Source of the DNA: an uncultured Eubacteriales bacterium
GTDB lineage: Bacteria > Bacillota > Clostridia > Oscillospirales > Oscillospiraceae
Reading direction: 5' to 3'
Assembly (NCBI GenBank): GCA_905198835.1
Contig: CAJKDY010000008.1
Location: forward strand, 58,509-122,508
DNA length: 64,000 nt
Numbering within the stretch: position 1 is the stretch's first letter; each line of letters begins with the position of its first letter. A program made the translations under genes and the position numbers. Positions 41,533 through 50,725 of the stretch are shown here, piece by piece. Under the pieces are notes generated by a model. That model ran no database searches. It saw nothing but the letters and a program-made list of their open reading frames with translations, and was not told where the DNA came from.

Positions 41533-42141
41533 TCATTCCTCCAAAAGCAGCTCCCGCAGCGCGGCGTGGTCACATACCTTGACTCCGCCATAGAGCGTCT
41601 CTATCCAACCCCGCCGGGACCATTTGCGCAGGATGCGGGCCACGGTGACACGGGTGACGCCGATCTGGAAGCCAAGCTCCTCCTGGGTGACGGCCACCCT
41701 TCCCTCGCCGTCCATCTCCCGGAGCAGCTGGGCGGCCAGGCGGGTCTCGGCGCTTTGGAAGGAGAGGTCGTTGACCTGGCGGGAGAGCTGGCCCACGGTG
41801 GCGGCCAGGTGGCGGAGCATGGGGACGGCAAGGCCGGGGCTTTGCTCCAGTACCCGCTCCAGATCCTGCCAGGTCACCGCCACCGCCCGGCACTCGCTCA
41901 CCGCCGCGGCGGAGGACACCCGCAGGCAGCCGTCGAAAAAGGAGGCCTCTCCCATCAAACTGCCGCCCCGGTGGAGGGTCAGCACCCGCTCCTCTCCCTC
42001 GGGGGAGGTCAAAAAGCTCCGGGCCGTGCCCGAGACCAGGTAGTAAAATTCCGTGGGCTCCGCCCCCTGCAAATAGATAAGCTGGCCCGGGGCGTAGACC
42101 CGAGGCGTTTTCCCCTGAGCCAGGGGCTGCCAAAGAGACAT
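41533..42141 (-). CDS. Crp/Fnr family transcriptional regulator
   Basis: 202-residue regulator. The N-terminal cyclic-nucleotide-binding-type domain has GQLIYLQGAEPTEFYYLVSG and GGSLMGEASFFDG. The C-terminal Crp helix-turn-helix contains VTQEELGFQIGVTRVTVARILRKW. It lacks the N-terminal cysteine cluster of oxygen-sensing Fnr. I chose ATG 42141 because AAAGGAAG lies eight bases upstream. It is divergent from leuC and adjacent to eutHQ. A TGTA...TACA palindrome overlaps its own -10 box, suggesting autorepression. The effector is unknown. Confidence 0.88.
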   Translation of the reverse strand: MSLWQPLAQGKTPRVYAPGQLIYLQGAEPTEFYYLVSGTARSFLTSPEGEERVLTLHRGGSLMGEASFFDGCLRVSSAAAVSECRAVAVTWQDLERVLEQSPGLAVPMLRHLAATVGQLSRQVNDLSFQSAETRLAAQLLREMDGEGRVAVTQEELGFQIGVTRVTVARILRKWSRRGWIETLYGGVKVCDHAALRELLLEE

Positions 42142-42161
42142 TTTATCACTTCCTTTTTTGT

Positions 42162-42191
42162 ATTGTATCATATGTTACATTCTTTTGGCAA
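42162..42191 (-). promoter_or_regulatory. Promoter and palindromic operator of the Crp/Fnr-type gene
   Basis: On the minus strand TTGCCA (42191-42186), an 18-base spacer and TACAAT (42167-42162). The palindrome TGTATCATATGTTACA (42164-42179) has a CATATG core and TGTA/TACA ends. It overlaps the -10 box and resembles Crp/Fnr-type sites. Confidence 0.65.
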
Positions 42192-42238
42192 GGGCTCTGC
42201 CATACTAGAGCCAACAAGCTAAAAGGAGGGCACGTTTT

Positions 42239-43498
<1,260 letters not shown>

Positions 43499-43513
43499 GG
43501 AGGGACAGCTGCC

Positions 43514-43999
43514 ATGAAAATTTACAAGTACGGCGACAATGTGGACACCGACGTGATCATCCCCGCCCGGCACCTCAACGACCCCGACCCCAAGGCCCTG
43601 GCCTCCCACTGTATGGAGGACATCGACGCCGACTTCGCCAAGACGGTAGAGCAAGGCGACATCATGGTGGGCGGGGCCAACTTTGGTTGCGGCTCCAGCC
43701 GGGAGCACGCGCCCCTTTCCATCAAGGCCAGCGGCGTTCGTTGCGTCATCGCCAAGAGCTTTGCCCGCATCTTCTACCGAAACGCCATCAACATCGGCCT
43801 GCCCATTCTGGAGTGTCCCGACGCCGCCCAGGTCATCCAGCCCGGGGATGAGGTGAAGGTGGACTTTCAGACGGGGGTCATCGAGGATGTGACCCAGCAA
43901 AAGACCTTCCAGGCCGCGCCCTTCCCGGAGTTTATCGAGGGCATCATCCAAAGCGGCGGGCTGCTGGCCTCCCTCAAGGCCCGTGGCATGGCCCGATAA
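43514..43999 (+). CDS. leuD: 3-isopropylmalate dehydratase small subunit
   Basis: 161-residue swivelling small subunit of the LeuCD isomerase. Motifs are YGDNVDTDVIIPARHLN, GGANFGCGSSREHAPLSIKA (substrate-recognition loop) and AKSFARIFYRNAINIGLP. It is the short form matching the LeuC subtype. It lies 15 bases after leuC, with GAGGAGGG in between as ribosome binding site. All family motifs are intact. Confidence 0.96.
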   Translation: MKIYKYGDNVDTDVIIPARHLNDPDPKALASHCMEDIDADFAKTVEQGDIMVGGANFGCGSSREHAPLSIKASGVRCVIAKSFARIFYRNAINIGLPILECPDAAQVIQPGDEVKVDFQTGVIEDVTQQKTFQAAPFPEFIEGIIQSGGLLASLKARGMAR

Positions 44000-44013
44000 G
44001 GAGGAACGGAATT

Positions 44014-44331
44014 ATGTCAACCAGCAAGGAATACATGGACTTCATCCTGGAGCAGTCCCCCGAGGGCACCCGCTGCCGGGCCATGATGGGAGAATATGTG
44101 CTCTATTTTAACGATAAGGTCATCGGCGGGGTCTATGACGAGCGGCTGCTGGTCAAGCCGGTGGAGGCCGCCGTGGCCATGACGAAAAGCCCCCGCTTTG
44201 AGATCCCCTACGAGGGAGCTAAGGAAATGCTGGCGGTGGATGATGTGGACGACCGGGAATTTCTGGCCGCCCTCTTCCCCGTCCTCTATGACGCCCTGCC
44301 CGCCCCCAAGCCCAAAAAGCCCAAGAAGTAA
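44014..44331 (+). CDS. TfoX/Sxy N-terminal domain protein
   Basis: 105-residue protein matching only the TfoX N-terminal domain: CRAMMGEYVLYFNDKVIGGVYDERLLVKP, then PYEGAKEMLAVDDVDDREFLAALF. It ends in a Pro/Lys tail (PAPKPKKPKK). TfoX/Sxy is a competence regulator in proteobacteria; free-standing N-domain proteins in clostridia have no known role. It sits between leuD and leuB with gaps of 14 bases each, so it is part of the leu operon. Its presence there is odd. Confidence 0.85.
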   Translation: MSTSKEYMDFILEQSPEGTRCRAMMGEYVLYFNDKVIGGVYDERLLVKPVEAAVAMTKSPRFEIPYEGAKEMLAVDDVDDREFLAALFPVLYDALPAPKPKKPKK

Positions 44332-44345
44332 AGGAGTGTTTTGTG

Positions 44346-45422
44346 ATGGAATATAAGATCGCCCTCATCGGCGGCGACGGCATTGGCCCCGACATCGTCA
44401 AGCAGGCCGTGAAGGTCTTGAACGCCGTGGGAGAGAAATTCGGGCACCGCTTTTCCTATGTAGACGTGCTCATGGGCGGCTGCGCCACCGACGCGGTGGG
44501 GGTCAGCTATCCCGAAGGGACGGCTTCGATGTGCAAGGCCTGCGACGCCGTTTTGCTGGGCGCTGTGGGCGGGCCCAAGTGGGGATCCGATAAACCCGCC
44601 CAGCAGCGGCCCGAGACCGCCCTGCTTGCCATTCGCAAGGACCTGGGGCTCTACGCCAATCTGCGCCCGGCCATGCTGCGCCCGGCTTTGAAGGACGCCT
44701 GCCCACTGAAAAAGGAGACGGCGGAGAAGGGCATCGATCTGATGATGGTCCGGGAGCTCACCGGCGGGGTGTACTTTGGCAAGCGGGACAAGTACCAGAC
44801 CCCGGATAAGGGCCTGGAGGCTACCGACCTGATGGCTTACTCCGAGCTGGAGATCGAGCGCATTGGCCGCAGGGCCTTTGAGCTGGCCCGGATGCGCCGC
44901 AAGAAGGTGTCCAGCGTGGACAAGGCCAACGTGCTGGAGACCTCCCGGCTGTGGCGCGGCGTGATGCACCGTCTGGCGGAGGAATACGCCGATGTGGAAT
45001 ACGAGGACGTGCTGGTGGACAACTGCGCCATGCAGATCGTCCGGGACCCCGGCCAGTTCGACGTGATCGTCACCGAGAATATGTTCGGCGACATCCTCTC
45101 CGACGAGGCCAGCATGGTCACTGGCTCCATCGGGCTGCTGCCCTCGGCCTCCATGGGTGACAGCGCCCCCGCTCTCTACGAGCCCATTCACGGCTCCGCC
45201 CCGGATATCGCCGGGCAGGACAAGGCCAACCCCATTGCCACCATTCTCTCGGCAGCCATGATGCTGCGCTATTCCTTCCACCTGGCCAAGGAGGCCGACG
45301 CGGTGGAGCGGGCGGTAGACGCGGTGCTGGACGCGGGCTGGCGCACCCCTGACATCGCCGAGCCGGGAGTCGCTCCCATTGGCACGGAGAAGATGGGCGA
45401 TCTGATCTGCCAGGCCCTGTAA
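44346..45422 (+). CDS. leuB: 3-isopropylmalate dehydrogenase
   Basis: 358-residue NAD-dependent dehydrogenase that oxidises and decarboxylates 3-isopropylmalate. Key blocks are IALIGGDGIGPDIVKQAVKVL, GAVGGPKWG, the substrate arginines in LRPAMLRPALKDA and RELTGGVYFG, and VTENMFGDILSDEASMVTGSIG-type metal-binding aspartates. IHGSAPDIAGQDKANPIATILS also fits. I chose ATG 44346; the overlapping GTG at 44343 is possible. AAAGGAG lies nine bases upstream. It is last in the leuCD-tfoX-leuB operon. leuA is not in the window. Confidence 0.96.
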   Translation: MEYKIALIGGDGIGPDIVKQAVKVLNAVGEKFGHRFSYVDVLMGGCATDAVGVSYPEGTASMCKACDAVLLGAVGGPKWGSDKPAQQRPETALLAIRKDLGLYANLRPAMLRPALKDACPLKKETAEKGIDLMMVRELTGGVYFGKRDKYQTPDKGLEATDLMAYSELEIERIGRRAFELARMRRKKVSSVDKANVLETSRLWRGVMHRLAEEYADVEYEDVLVDNCAMQIVRDPGQFDVIVTENMFGDILSDEASMVTGSIGLLPSASMGDSAPALYEPIHGSAPDIAGQDKANPIATILSAAMMLRYSFHLAKEADAVERAVDAVLDAGWRTPDIAEPGVAPIGTEKMGDLICQAL

Positions 45423-45434
45423 GCGGTCTTGCCA

Positions 45435-45470
45435 ACGGACGGCTCCCTGACCGGGGCCGTCCGTTTTTTT
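45435..45470 (+). terminator. Intrinsic terminator of the leu operon
   Basis: Arms ACGGACGGC / GCCGTCCGT with a 12-base loop and seven T, 12 bases after leuB. Confidence 0.88.
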
Positions 45471-45528
45471 GGCCTTGTGAAAAATTTTCCCGGTCTCAAA
45501 CGTGTTGAGGGTGAAAGGAGTTGAGGGC

Positions 45529-45999
45529 ATGACGCAAACAGAGCTGACCGAGCTGGTGGAGGTCTACTCCCCTATGCTGCTGCGCGCCGCCCTCACCCGG
45601 CTGTCCGCCCCGGCTGACGCGGAGGACGCGGTACAGGAGGTCTTTTTGAAGGTGCTGGACCGGCAGCCCCATTTCCGGGATGGGGAACACGCCAAGGCGT
45701 GGCTCATCCGAGCCACGCTGAACCAGGCCAGCGACCTGCGCCGGAGGCGGCGTGACGACGCCCCGCTGGACGAGGCCCTGACTGCCCAAAGCGACACCGC
45801 TGAGGAACGGCTGGATCTCCTTTCCGCCGTACGCTCCCTGCCCCCAACGTACAGCGCTGTGATCCATCTCTACTACTATGAGGGCTACTCCATCAAGGAG
45901 ATCGCCAAGCTGCTGGCGCTCCCCTCTCCCACCGTGGGCACCCGTCTGGCCCGTGGCCGGGAGCGGCTGCGCCGGCTCTTAAAGGAGGACGCTGTATGA
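45529..45999 (+). CDS. ECF-type RNA polymerase sigma factor (second)
   Basis: 156-residue ECF sigma factor. Region 2 is LVEVYSPMLLRAALTRLSAPADAEDAVQEVFLKVLD. Region 4 is LPPTYSAVIHLYYYEGYSIKEIAKLLALPSPTVGTRLARGRERL. The linker contains a run of arginines (LRRRRRDD). I chose ATG 45529 because AAAGGAG lies nine bases upstream. It overlaps the downstream anti-sigma gene by four bases. The organisation mirrors the pair at 6441-8352. The segment TGAAAA-N17-CGTG upstream (about 45478-45504) might be an autoregulated promoter, but this is weak. Confidence 0.9.
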   Translation: MTQTELTELVEVYSPMLLRAALTRLSAPADAEDAVQEVFLKVLDRQPHFRDGEHAKAWLIRATLNQASDLRRRRRDDAPLDEALTAQSDTAEERLDLLSAVRSLPPTYSAVIHLYYYEGYSIKEIAKLLALPSPTVGTRLARGRERLRRLLKEDAV

Positions 46000-46895
46000 A
46001 CGCTGAAGAATACCGCCGGGCGGTGGACGCCGTGGAATTCCGCCCCGATTTTGCCCGGCGCACTCTCTCTTTGCTGGAGACCCGCCGAAAGGAGACCGCT
46101 TCCGTGAAACACATTTCTCTCAAGCCCGCTTTGATCGCCGCCGCGCTGGTGGTGGCCCTAGCCGTCACCGCCTCCGCCGCTCTTCTCTTCCTCTCCCCCA
46201 GCCAGGTGGCCCAGGAGGCCGGGAACCAGGCTCTGGCCGCCGCCTTTGAAACGGACGCCGCTGTCAATATCAACGAGACCCAGACCGTGGGCGACTATCA
46301 GGTCACCCTGATGGGTCTGCTCCCCGGCCAGGCGCTGGATCAGGTGGAGGACCTGACCGGTCAGGTGGAGCGCGCCAAGACCTACGCCGTGCTGGCCTAT
46401 GCCCGGACCGACGGCACGCCCATTGAAGACGACGTGCCCGAGCTCACCGTCAGCCCGGTGGTGGAGGGCTACGCCCCCTGGCAGGTCAACGCCTGGACCC
46501 TGGGCGGCGGCACCCACACCTTTGCTCAGAACGGCACCCTCTACTATCTCTTTGAGTGCGACAGCGTAGAGCCCTTTGCCGACCACACGGTGTATCTTGC
46601 CGTCTACCCCGGCACCCACATCCCGCCCCACGCGGAGCTGTTTTCCTTCGGCGCCGACGGCGCCATCGCCTACCAGTCCGGCCAGGATGGCGCCCTGTTC
46701 ACCCTGCCTCTGGACCCGGCCAAGGCTGACCCCACTGTGGTGGCTCAGCTGATGGAGCCCTGGCTGTTGCCCCAGACCTCGGAGCCTCCCGCGGACGAGG
46801 AGGTCTCCCCCGACGATGTGCACTTCTCCTGGGAGAACGACGACGGAAACGCCGTGGTGATCCTCCAGGATGGATCTGTGGTTCCCGCCGATTGA
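45996..46895 (+). CDS. Membrane anti-sigma-like protein
   Basis: 299-residue protein with a short cytoplasmic N-terminal part (NAEEYRRAVDAVEFRPDFARRTL). One transmembrane segment near residues 47-66 (PALIAAALVVALAVTASAALLF) follows, and then an external domain that starts like DUF4179 (VNINETQTVGDYQVTLMGLLPG). The C-terminus is acidic. The four-base overlap with the ECF sigma gene points to an anti-sigma role. It is shorter than the paralogue at 6441 (485 residues) and lacks the extra external region. The signal sensed is unknown. Confidence 0.78.
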   Translation: MNAEEYRRAVDAVEFRPDFARRTLSLLETRRKETASVKHISLKPALIAAALVVALAVTASAALLFLSPSQVAQEAGNQALAAAFETDAAVNINETQTVGDYQVTLMGLLPGQALDQVEDLTGQVERAKTYAVLAYARTDGTPIEDDVPELTVSPVVEGYAPWQVNAWTLGGGTHTFAQNGTLYYLFECDSVEPFADHTVYLAVYPGTHIPPHAELFSFGADGAIAYQSGQDGALFTLPLDPAKADPTVVAQLMEPWLLPQTSEPPADEEVSPDDVHFSWENDDGNAVVILQDGSVVPAD

Positions 46896-46920
46896 GCCCG
46901 TCTAAAGCATTCCCCACACA

Positions 46921-46951
46921 AAAAGGGACAGCCCGAGAGGCTGTCCCTTTT
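46921..46951. terminator. Bidirectional terminator between the anti-sigma gene and livF
   Basis: Arms AAAAGGGACAGCC / GGCTGTCCCTTTT with a five-base loop and A/T-rich flanks on both sides. Confidence 0.88.
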
Positions 46952-46968
46952 CCTATGTGATATTGATT

Positions 46969-47664
46969 TTAGCCCAGATACGCCTTCTTCACCTGCTCGT
47001 TGTTCAAAAGCTCCTTGCCGGTGCCCGAGAGGGTCAGACGGCCGGTCTCCAAAACGTAGGCGGTGTCGGCGATGTGGAGGGCCATGTTGGCGTTTTGCTC
47101 GATGAGCAGGATGGTCACGCCCTGCTGGTTGATGCGCTTGATGATGGAGAAGATGTCCTTCACCACCAGCGGCGCCAGACCCAGAGAGGGCTCGTCCATC
47201 ATCATCAGCTTGGGCCTGGACATCAGGGCCCGGCCCACGGCCAGCATCTGCTGCTCGCCGCCGGACAGCGTGCCCGCCGCCTGCCAGGAGCGCTCCTGGA
47301 GCCGGGGAAAGAGGGAGTAGACCCAGTTGAGGTCGTCCTCCAGGTTATCCTTACGCAGATACGCACCGATCTTCAGGTTTTCCAGCACAGTGAGGTCGGG
47401 GAATACGTGCCGCCCCTCGGGCACTAGGGTGATGCCCTTGGAGACGATCTTGTCCGGCGCCATGCCGGTGATGTCCTCGGCCTGAAGGCGGATGCGCCCC
47501 CCCGTAGGCTTGACCAGGCCGGCAATGGTGCGAAGGGTCGTGGACTTGCCCGCGCCGTTGGCGCCGATGAGGGTCACGATCTGGCGCTCGGGAACCTGGA
47601 AGGTAATGTCCTTGACGGCCTCAATGCCGCCGTAGTTGACCCGAAGGCCGTCAATTTTCAGCAT
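46969..47664 (-). CDS. livF: Branched-chain amino acid ABC importer ATPase LivF
   Basis: 231-residue ATPase. Walker A is GANGAGKST, the signature is LSGGEQQMLAVGRALMSRPK and Walker B is LMMDEPSLGLAP, all characteristic of LivF. I chose the ATG at 47664 (MLKIDGLRVNYGG), which overlaps the end of livG by 14 bases. It is the last gene of the livKHMGF operon. With LivG it drives uptake through LivHM. Confidence 0.95.
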   Translation of the reverse strand: MLKIDGLRVNYGGIEAVKDITFQVPERQIVTLIGANGAGKSTTLRTIAGLVKPTGGRIRLQAEDITGMAPDKIVSKGITLVPEGRHVFPDLTVLENLKIGAYLRKDNLEDDLNWVYSLFPRLQERSWQAAGTLSGGEQQMLAVGRALMSRPKLMMMDEPSLGLAPLVVKDIFSIIKRINQQGVTILLIEQNANMALHIADTAYVLETGRLTLSGTGKELLNNEQVKKAYLG

Positions 47665-48499
47665 CGTCTGCCACCCCCAAATAAGCCTCGATGACCTGTT
47701 GGTTGTTCTGGACCTCGCTGGGCGTGCCCTTGGCAATGAGCTTGCCAAAGTCCAGCACGTAGATGCGGTCGGAGATCTGCATGACCATGTCCATGTGGTG
47801 TTCGATCATGAAGATGGTCAGGCCGTACTCGGCGCGGATCTTGCGGACGAAGTCCGCCAGCTCCTGGGTCTCCTGGGGATTCATGCCCGCGGCGGGCTCG
47901 TCCAGCAGCAGGAGCTTGGGCTCGGTGGCCAGGGCCCTGGCGATCTCCAAGCGGCGCTGGAGGCCATAGGGCAGAGAGGACGCCACCTCGTCTTTGAACT
48001 GGTAGAGGTCCTGCTCGGCCAGCAGCGCCTCGGTCTCCTGGCACATCCGCTTCTCCTCGGCCTTGTTGAAGCGGAAGGTGGCGGAGAGGAAGTTCTGCTT
48101 GGCCCGCATGTGCTTGGCGATGAGTACGTTTTCAAAGACGGTGAGGGAGCCGAAAAGGCGGATATTCTGGAAGGTCCGGGCGATGCCCTTTTGGGTGATG
48201 ACGTCGGGAGTGTGGCGGACTACCTGGGTGAATTTGCCCGCGTCCTGGCCCAAATACTGGCTCTTCATCTTGCCCTGGGGATGGTTCTCTACAATGGTCT
48301 CCCCCAGCAGACTCACCCGGCCGTTGGTGGGCTCGTAGACGCCGGTGACGCAGTTGAAGGCGGTGGTCTTGCCCGCGCCGTTGGGGCCGATCAGGGCCAC
48401 GATCTCGCCCCGGTCCACCTCCAAGGAGAGGTCGTTCACCGCCACCACGCCGCCAAACTGCATGGTGATGTTCTCTAAGCGAAGCACATTCTCAGCCAT
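47651..48499 (-). CDS. livG: Branched-chain amino acid ABC importer ATPase LivG
   Basis: 282-residue ATPase. Walker A is GPNGAGKTTAFN, the Q-loop region RTFQNIRLFGSLTVFENV is typical of LivG, and Walker B is LLLDEPAAGMNPQET. The C-terminal extension VLDFGKLIAKGTPSEVQNN also fits. The start ATG at 48499 lies inside the end of livM (8-base overlap) with GGGG upstream; a GTG nine bases earlier is possible. It overlaps livF by 14 bases. Confidence 0.95.
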   Translation of the reverse strand: MAENVLRLENITMQFGGVVAVNDLSLEVDRGEIVALIGPNGAGKTTAFNCVTGVYEPTNGRVSLLGETIVENHPQGKMKSQYLGQDAGKFTQVVRHTPDVITQKGIARTFQNIRLFGSLTVFENVLIAKHMRAKQNFLSATFRFNKAEEKRMCQETEALLAEQDLYQFKDEVASSLPYGLQRRLEIARALATEPKLLLLDEPAAGMNPQETQELADFVRKIRAEYGLTIFMIEHHMDMVMQISDRIYVLDFGKLIAKGTPSEVQNNQQVIEAYLGVADDAEN

Positions 48500-49667
48500 G
48501 GGACGCACCCCCCTTCCCCAGCTTCTTTTTCCGTTTTCTAAAGAGGTCGGGCAGCTCCTTGTCCCCCATCAGCCCCCGGCGGAAGAACAGGACCACCACC
48601 ATGATGACCACGGAGAAGACCACCATACGGAAGCCGTTTCTCAGGAAGGGGACCTTGGAGCCGTCGGGCAAGTAGGTCTCGGTGTCCAGGAACCGCAGCC
48701 ACCACTCTGAGCAGGCCACATAGAGGAAGGAGGCGATGCAGGAGCCGGAGATGGAACCGATGCCGCCGATGACCACGATGAGCAGGATCTCATAGGTCAT
48801 GGCGGTGGTGAAGGTCTTGGCCTGGGCCTGGTTAGCGAACATGGCGAACATACCGCCGCCTACCCCGGCAAAGAAGGAGGAGATGCAGAAGCTCAGCCGC
48901 TTATGCTTGGCCAGATTGATGCCCATGGCTTCGGCGGCGATCTCGTCCTCCCGGATGGCCTTGAAGGCCCGACCATAAGAGGAGTTGATCAAAAGCAGGA
49001 TCACAGCGATGCAGATGGCTGCCAGCAAAAAGGCCACGAAGGTGGAAAGCCGCAGGGTCACTGCCCCGGAGGCATCCTTGATGTTGAAGCTGGAGAAGGT
49101 GGGAAAGCTCTTGAGGGCGTTGGCGCCGTTGGTCACAGGGCCCAGCTTATCCCACTGGAAGATGGCCCGGATGATCTCGGCAAAGCCCAGGGTGGCGATG
49201 GCCAGATAGTCCGACTTCAGCCGCAGCACGGGAAGGCCGATGAGCCAGGCCACCGCCGCCGCTACCAGTCCGGCCACCACCAGCGCCAGCAGCACGCCCA
49301 GGATCAGGCCTGCGGGACTGTCCGCGCCGCCAAAGAGGTCGGGCAGAGAGAAGCCCCAGATGGTGCCGCCGTAGAGATAGTAGACGCTGTCCTTCTGGGC
49401 CATGGGGATGGTCAGGGTGGCGTAGGTATAGGCGCCCAGGAGCATGAAGCCCGCCTGGCCCAGAGAGAAAAGGCCGGTAAAGCCGTTGAGCAGGTTCATG
49501 GAGCAGGCCACCAGGGCGTACACCGCGCCCTTTTTCAGCACGGTGAAGAAGGTGGTATTCTTGATGGGGTCCAGAGTGTTTTCCAGCACGATGGTCAGCG
49601 CCAGCAGGGCGACCACGCAGCACAGCGTGATAAATAGCCCGGTCTTACTCTTTTTCTTTTCGATCAC
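48492..49667 (-). CDS. livM: Branched-chain amino acid ABC importer permease LivM
   Basis: 391-residue permease with ten or so hydrophobic segments. Diagnostic blocks are NLLNGFTGLFSLGQAGFMLLGAY, LRLKSDYLAIATLGFAEI and YGRAFKAIREDEIAAEAMGI (the coupling loop). It ends with a basic, cytoplasmic tail of about 25 residues. I chose the GTG at 49667 (IEKKKSKTG) because AAGGGGG lies eight bases upstream. It pairs with LivH to form the pore, and its gene overlaps livG by 8 bases. Confidence 0.92.
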   Translation of the reverse strand: MIEKKKSKTGLFITLCCVVALLALTIVLENTLDPIKNTTFFTVLKKGAVYALVACSMNLLNGFTGLFSLGQAGFMLLGAYTYATLTIPMAQKDSVYYLYGGTIWGFSLPDLFGGADSPAGLILGVLLALVVAGLVAAAVAWLIGLPVLRLKSDYLAIATLGFAEIIRAIFQWDKLGPVTNGANALKSFPTFSSFNIKDASGAVTLRLSTFVAFLLAAICIAVILLLINSSYGRAFKAIREDEIAAEAMGINLAKHKRLSFCISSFFAGVGGGMFAMFANQAQAKTFTTAMTYEILLIVVIGGIGSISGSCIASFLYVACSEWWLRFLDTETYLPDGSKVPFLRNGFRMVVFSVVIMVVVLFFRRGLMGDKELPDLFRKRKKKLGKGGASHG

Positions 49668-49680
49668 TGCGCTCACCCCC

Positions 49681-50568
49681 TTAAACCTTATCGGTGGCCT
49701 TCTCGCCAAAGAGCCCGGTGGGCTTGACCACCAGGATCACGATGAGAAGGGCGAAGGTGAAGGCGTCGGAGAAGATACTGAAGGGAGACGCCTTGATGAC
49801 CGTCTCGCTGATGCCGATGATAAAGGCGCCCACCACAGCGCCGGGGATGGAACCGATGCCGCCAAACACCGCCGCCACAAAGGCCTTCAGGCCAGGCAGC
49901 GCGCCGGAGAGGGGCACGATAGAGGGGTAGTTGATGAAGTAGAGGGCGGAGCCAACAGCGGCCAGAGCCGAGCCAATGACAAAGGTCATGGAAATGACGT
50001 TATTGATCTTGATGCCCATGAGCTGGCTGGTCTCAAAGTCCTTGGCCACCGCCCGCATGGCCATGCCCACCTTGGTGTGGTTGATGAGCTGGGTCAGGGC
50101 GATGACCAGGGCCACCACCAGGAAGGGGGTGACGATGGCGGCCCACTTCACGCTGCCCCAGGCTACCTCGCTGAGGAAGGGGACGGTGGGATAGGTCTGG
50201 GGAAGGCCGCCGGTGACGTAGGTGGCCAGGTTTTGCAGCAGGTAGCTCACGCCGATGGCGGAGATCATCACGCTCATCCGGGGCGCGGAGCGAAGGGGCT
50301 TATAGGCCGCCCGCTCGATGACAAAGCCCAGGATCACCGTGAACACCAGCATCAGCAACAGACCCACGGGTATGCTGGCGGCGCCCAGGGGCTCGGCCAG
50401 CCAGGTGTTCAGGTAGATCATCATCAATCCGGCCACCATGAACACATCGCCGTGGGCAAAGTTGATCAGGCGCAGGATGCCGTAGACCAGGGTGTAGCCA
50501 ATGGCGATGAGGGCGTACTGTCCGCCCAGGGAGATGCCGGAAAGCAGAGTAGATAAGGCGTACTGCAC
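49681..50568 (-). CDS. livH: Branched-chain amino acid ABC importer permease LivH
   Basis: 295-residue permease with eight hydrophobic segments. Typical blocks are GGQYALIAIGYTLVYGILRLINFAHGD near residue 15 and VGMAMRAVAKDFETSQLMGI (the coupling loop). FGGIGSIPGAVVGAFIIGI lies near residue 215. The start is a GTG preceded by AAAGGAGG, five bases of spacing plus. It follows livK after a 157-base gap containing a strong hairpin. Confidence 0.95.
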   Translation of the reverse strand: MQYALSTLLSGISLGGQYALIAIGYTLVYGILRLINFAHGDVFMVAGLMMIYLNTWLAEPLGAASIPVGLLLMLVFTVILGFVIERAAYKPLRSAPRMSVMISAIGVSYLLQNLATYVTGGLPQTYPTVPFLSEVAWGSVKWAAIVTPFLVVALVIALTQLINHTKVGMAMRAVAKDFETSQLMGIKINNVISMTFVIGSALAAVGSALYFINYPSIVPLSGALPGLKAFVAAVFGGIGSIPGAVVGAFIIGISETVIKASPFSIFSDAFTFALLIVILVVKPTGLFGEKATDKV

Positions 50569-50670
50569 AGTGGGGTCCTCCTTTGCGTTGAAGTCTTGCA
50601 GGGTATGGGCTCGTCTCTGTCTGAGAGGCCGGTCAGGGGCAAGCCCCCGCCCTGCAAATATAATAAGGGG

Positions 50671-50705
50671 AAGCCGTCTGGCGGGATCGTCCCGCCAGAC
50701 GGCTT
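50671..50705 (-). terminator. Hairpin between livK and livH, possible attenuating terminator
   Basis: Perfect 16-base arms AAGCCGTCTGGCGGGA / TCCCGCCAGACGGCTT with loop TCG, 20 bases after livK. The following minus-strand sequence (CCCCTTATTATATTT) is only moderately T-rich, so termination may be partial. It could also protect the livK mRNA 3' end. Confidence 0.65.
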
Positions 50706-50725
50706 TCGATATTCAGGGTAGGGAC

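Noticed and set aside
45478..45504. ECF autoregulated promoter (TGAAAA-N17-CGTG)
   Set aside because: The match is loose, and the region upstream of the other ECF gene (8353-8446) does not show the same motif at the same spacing.
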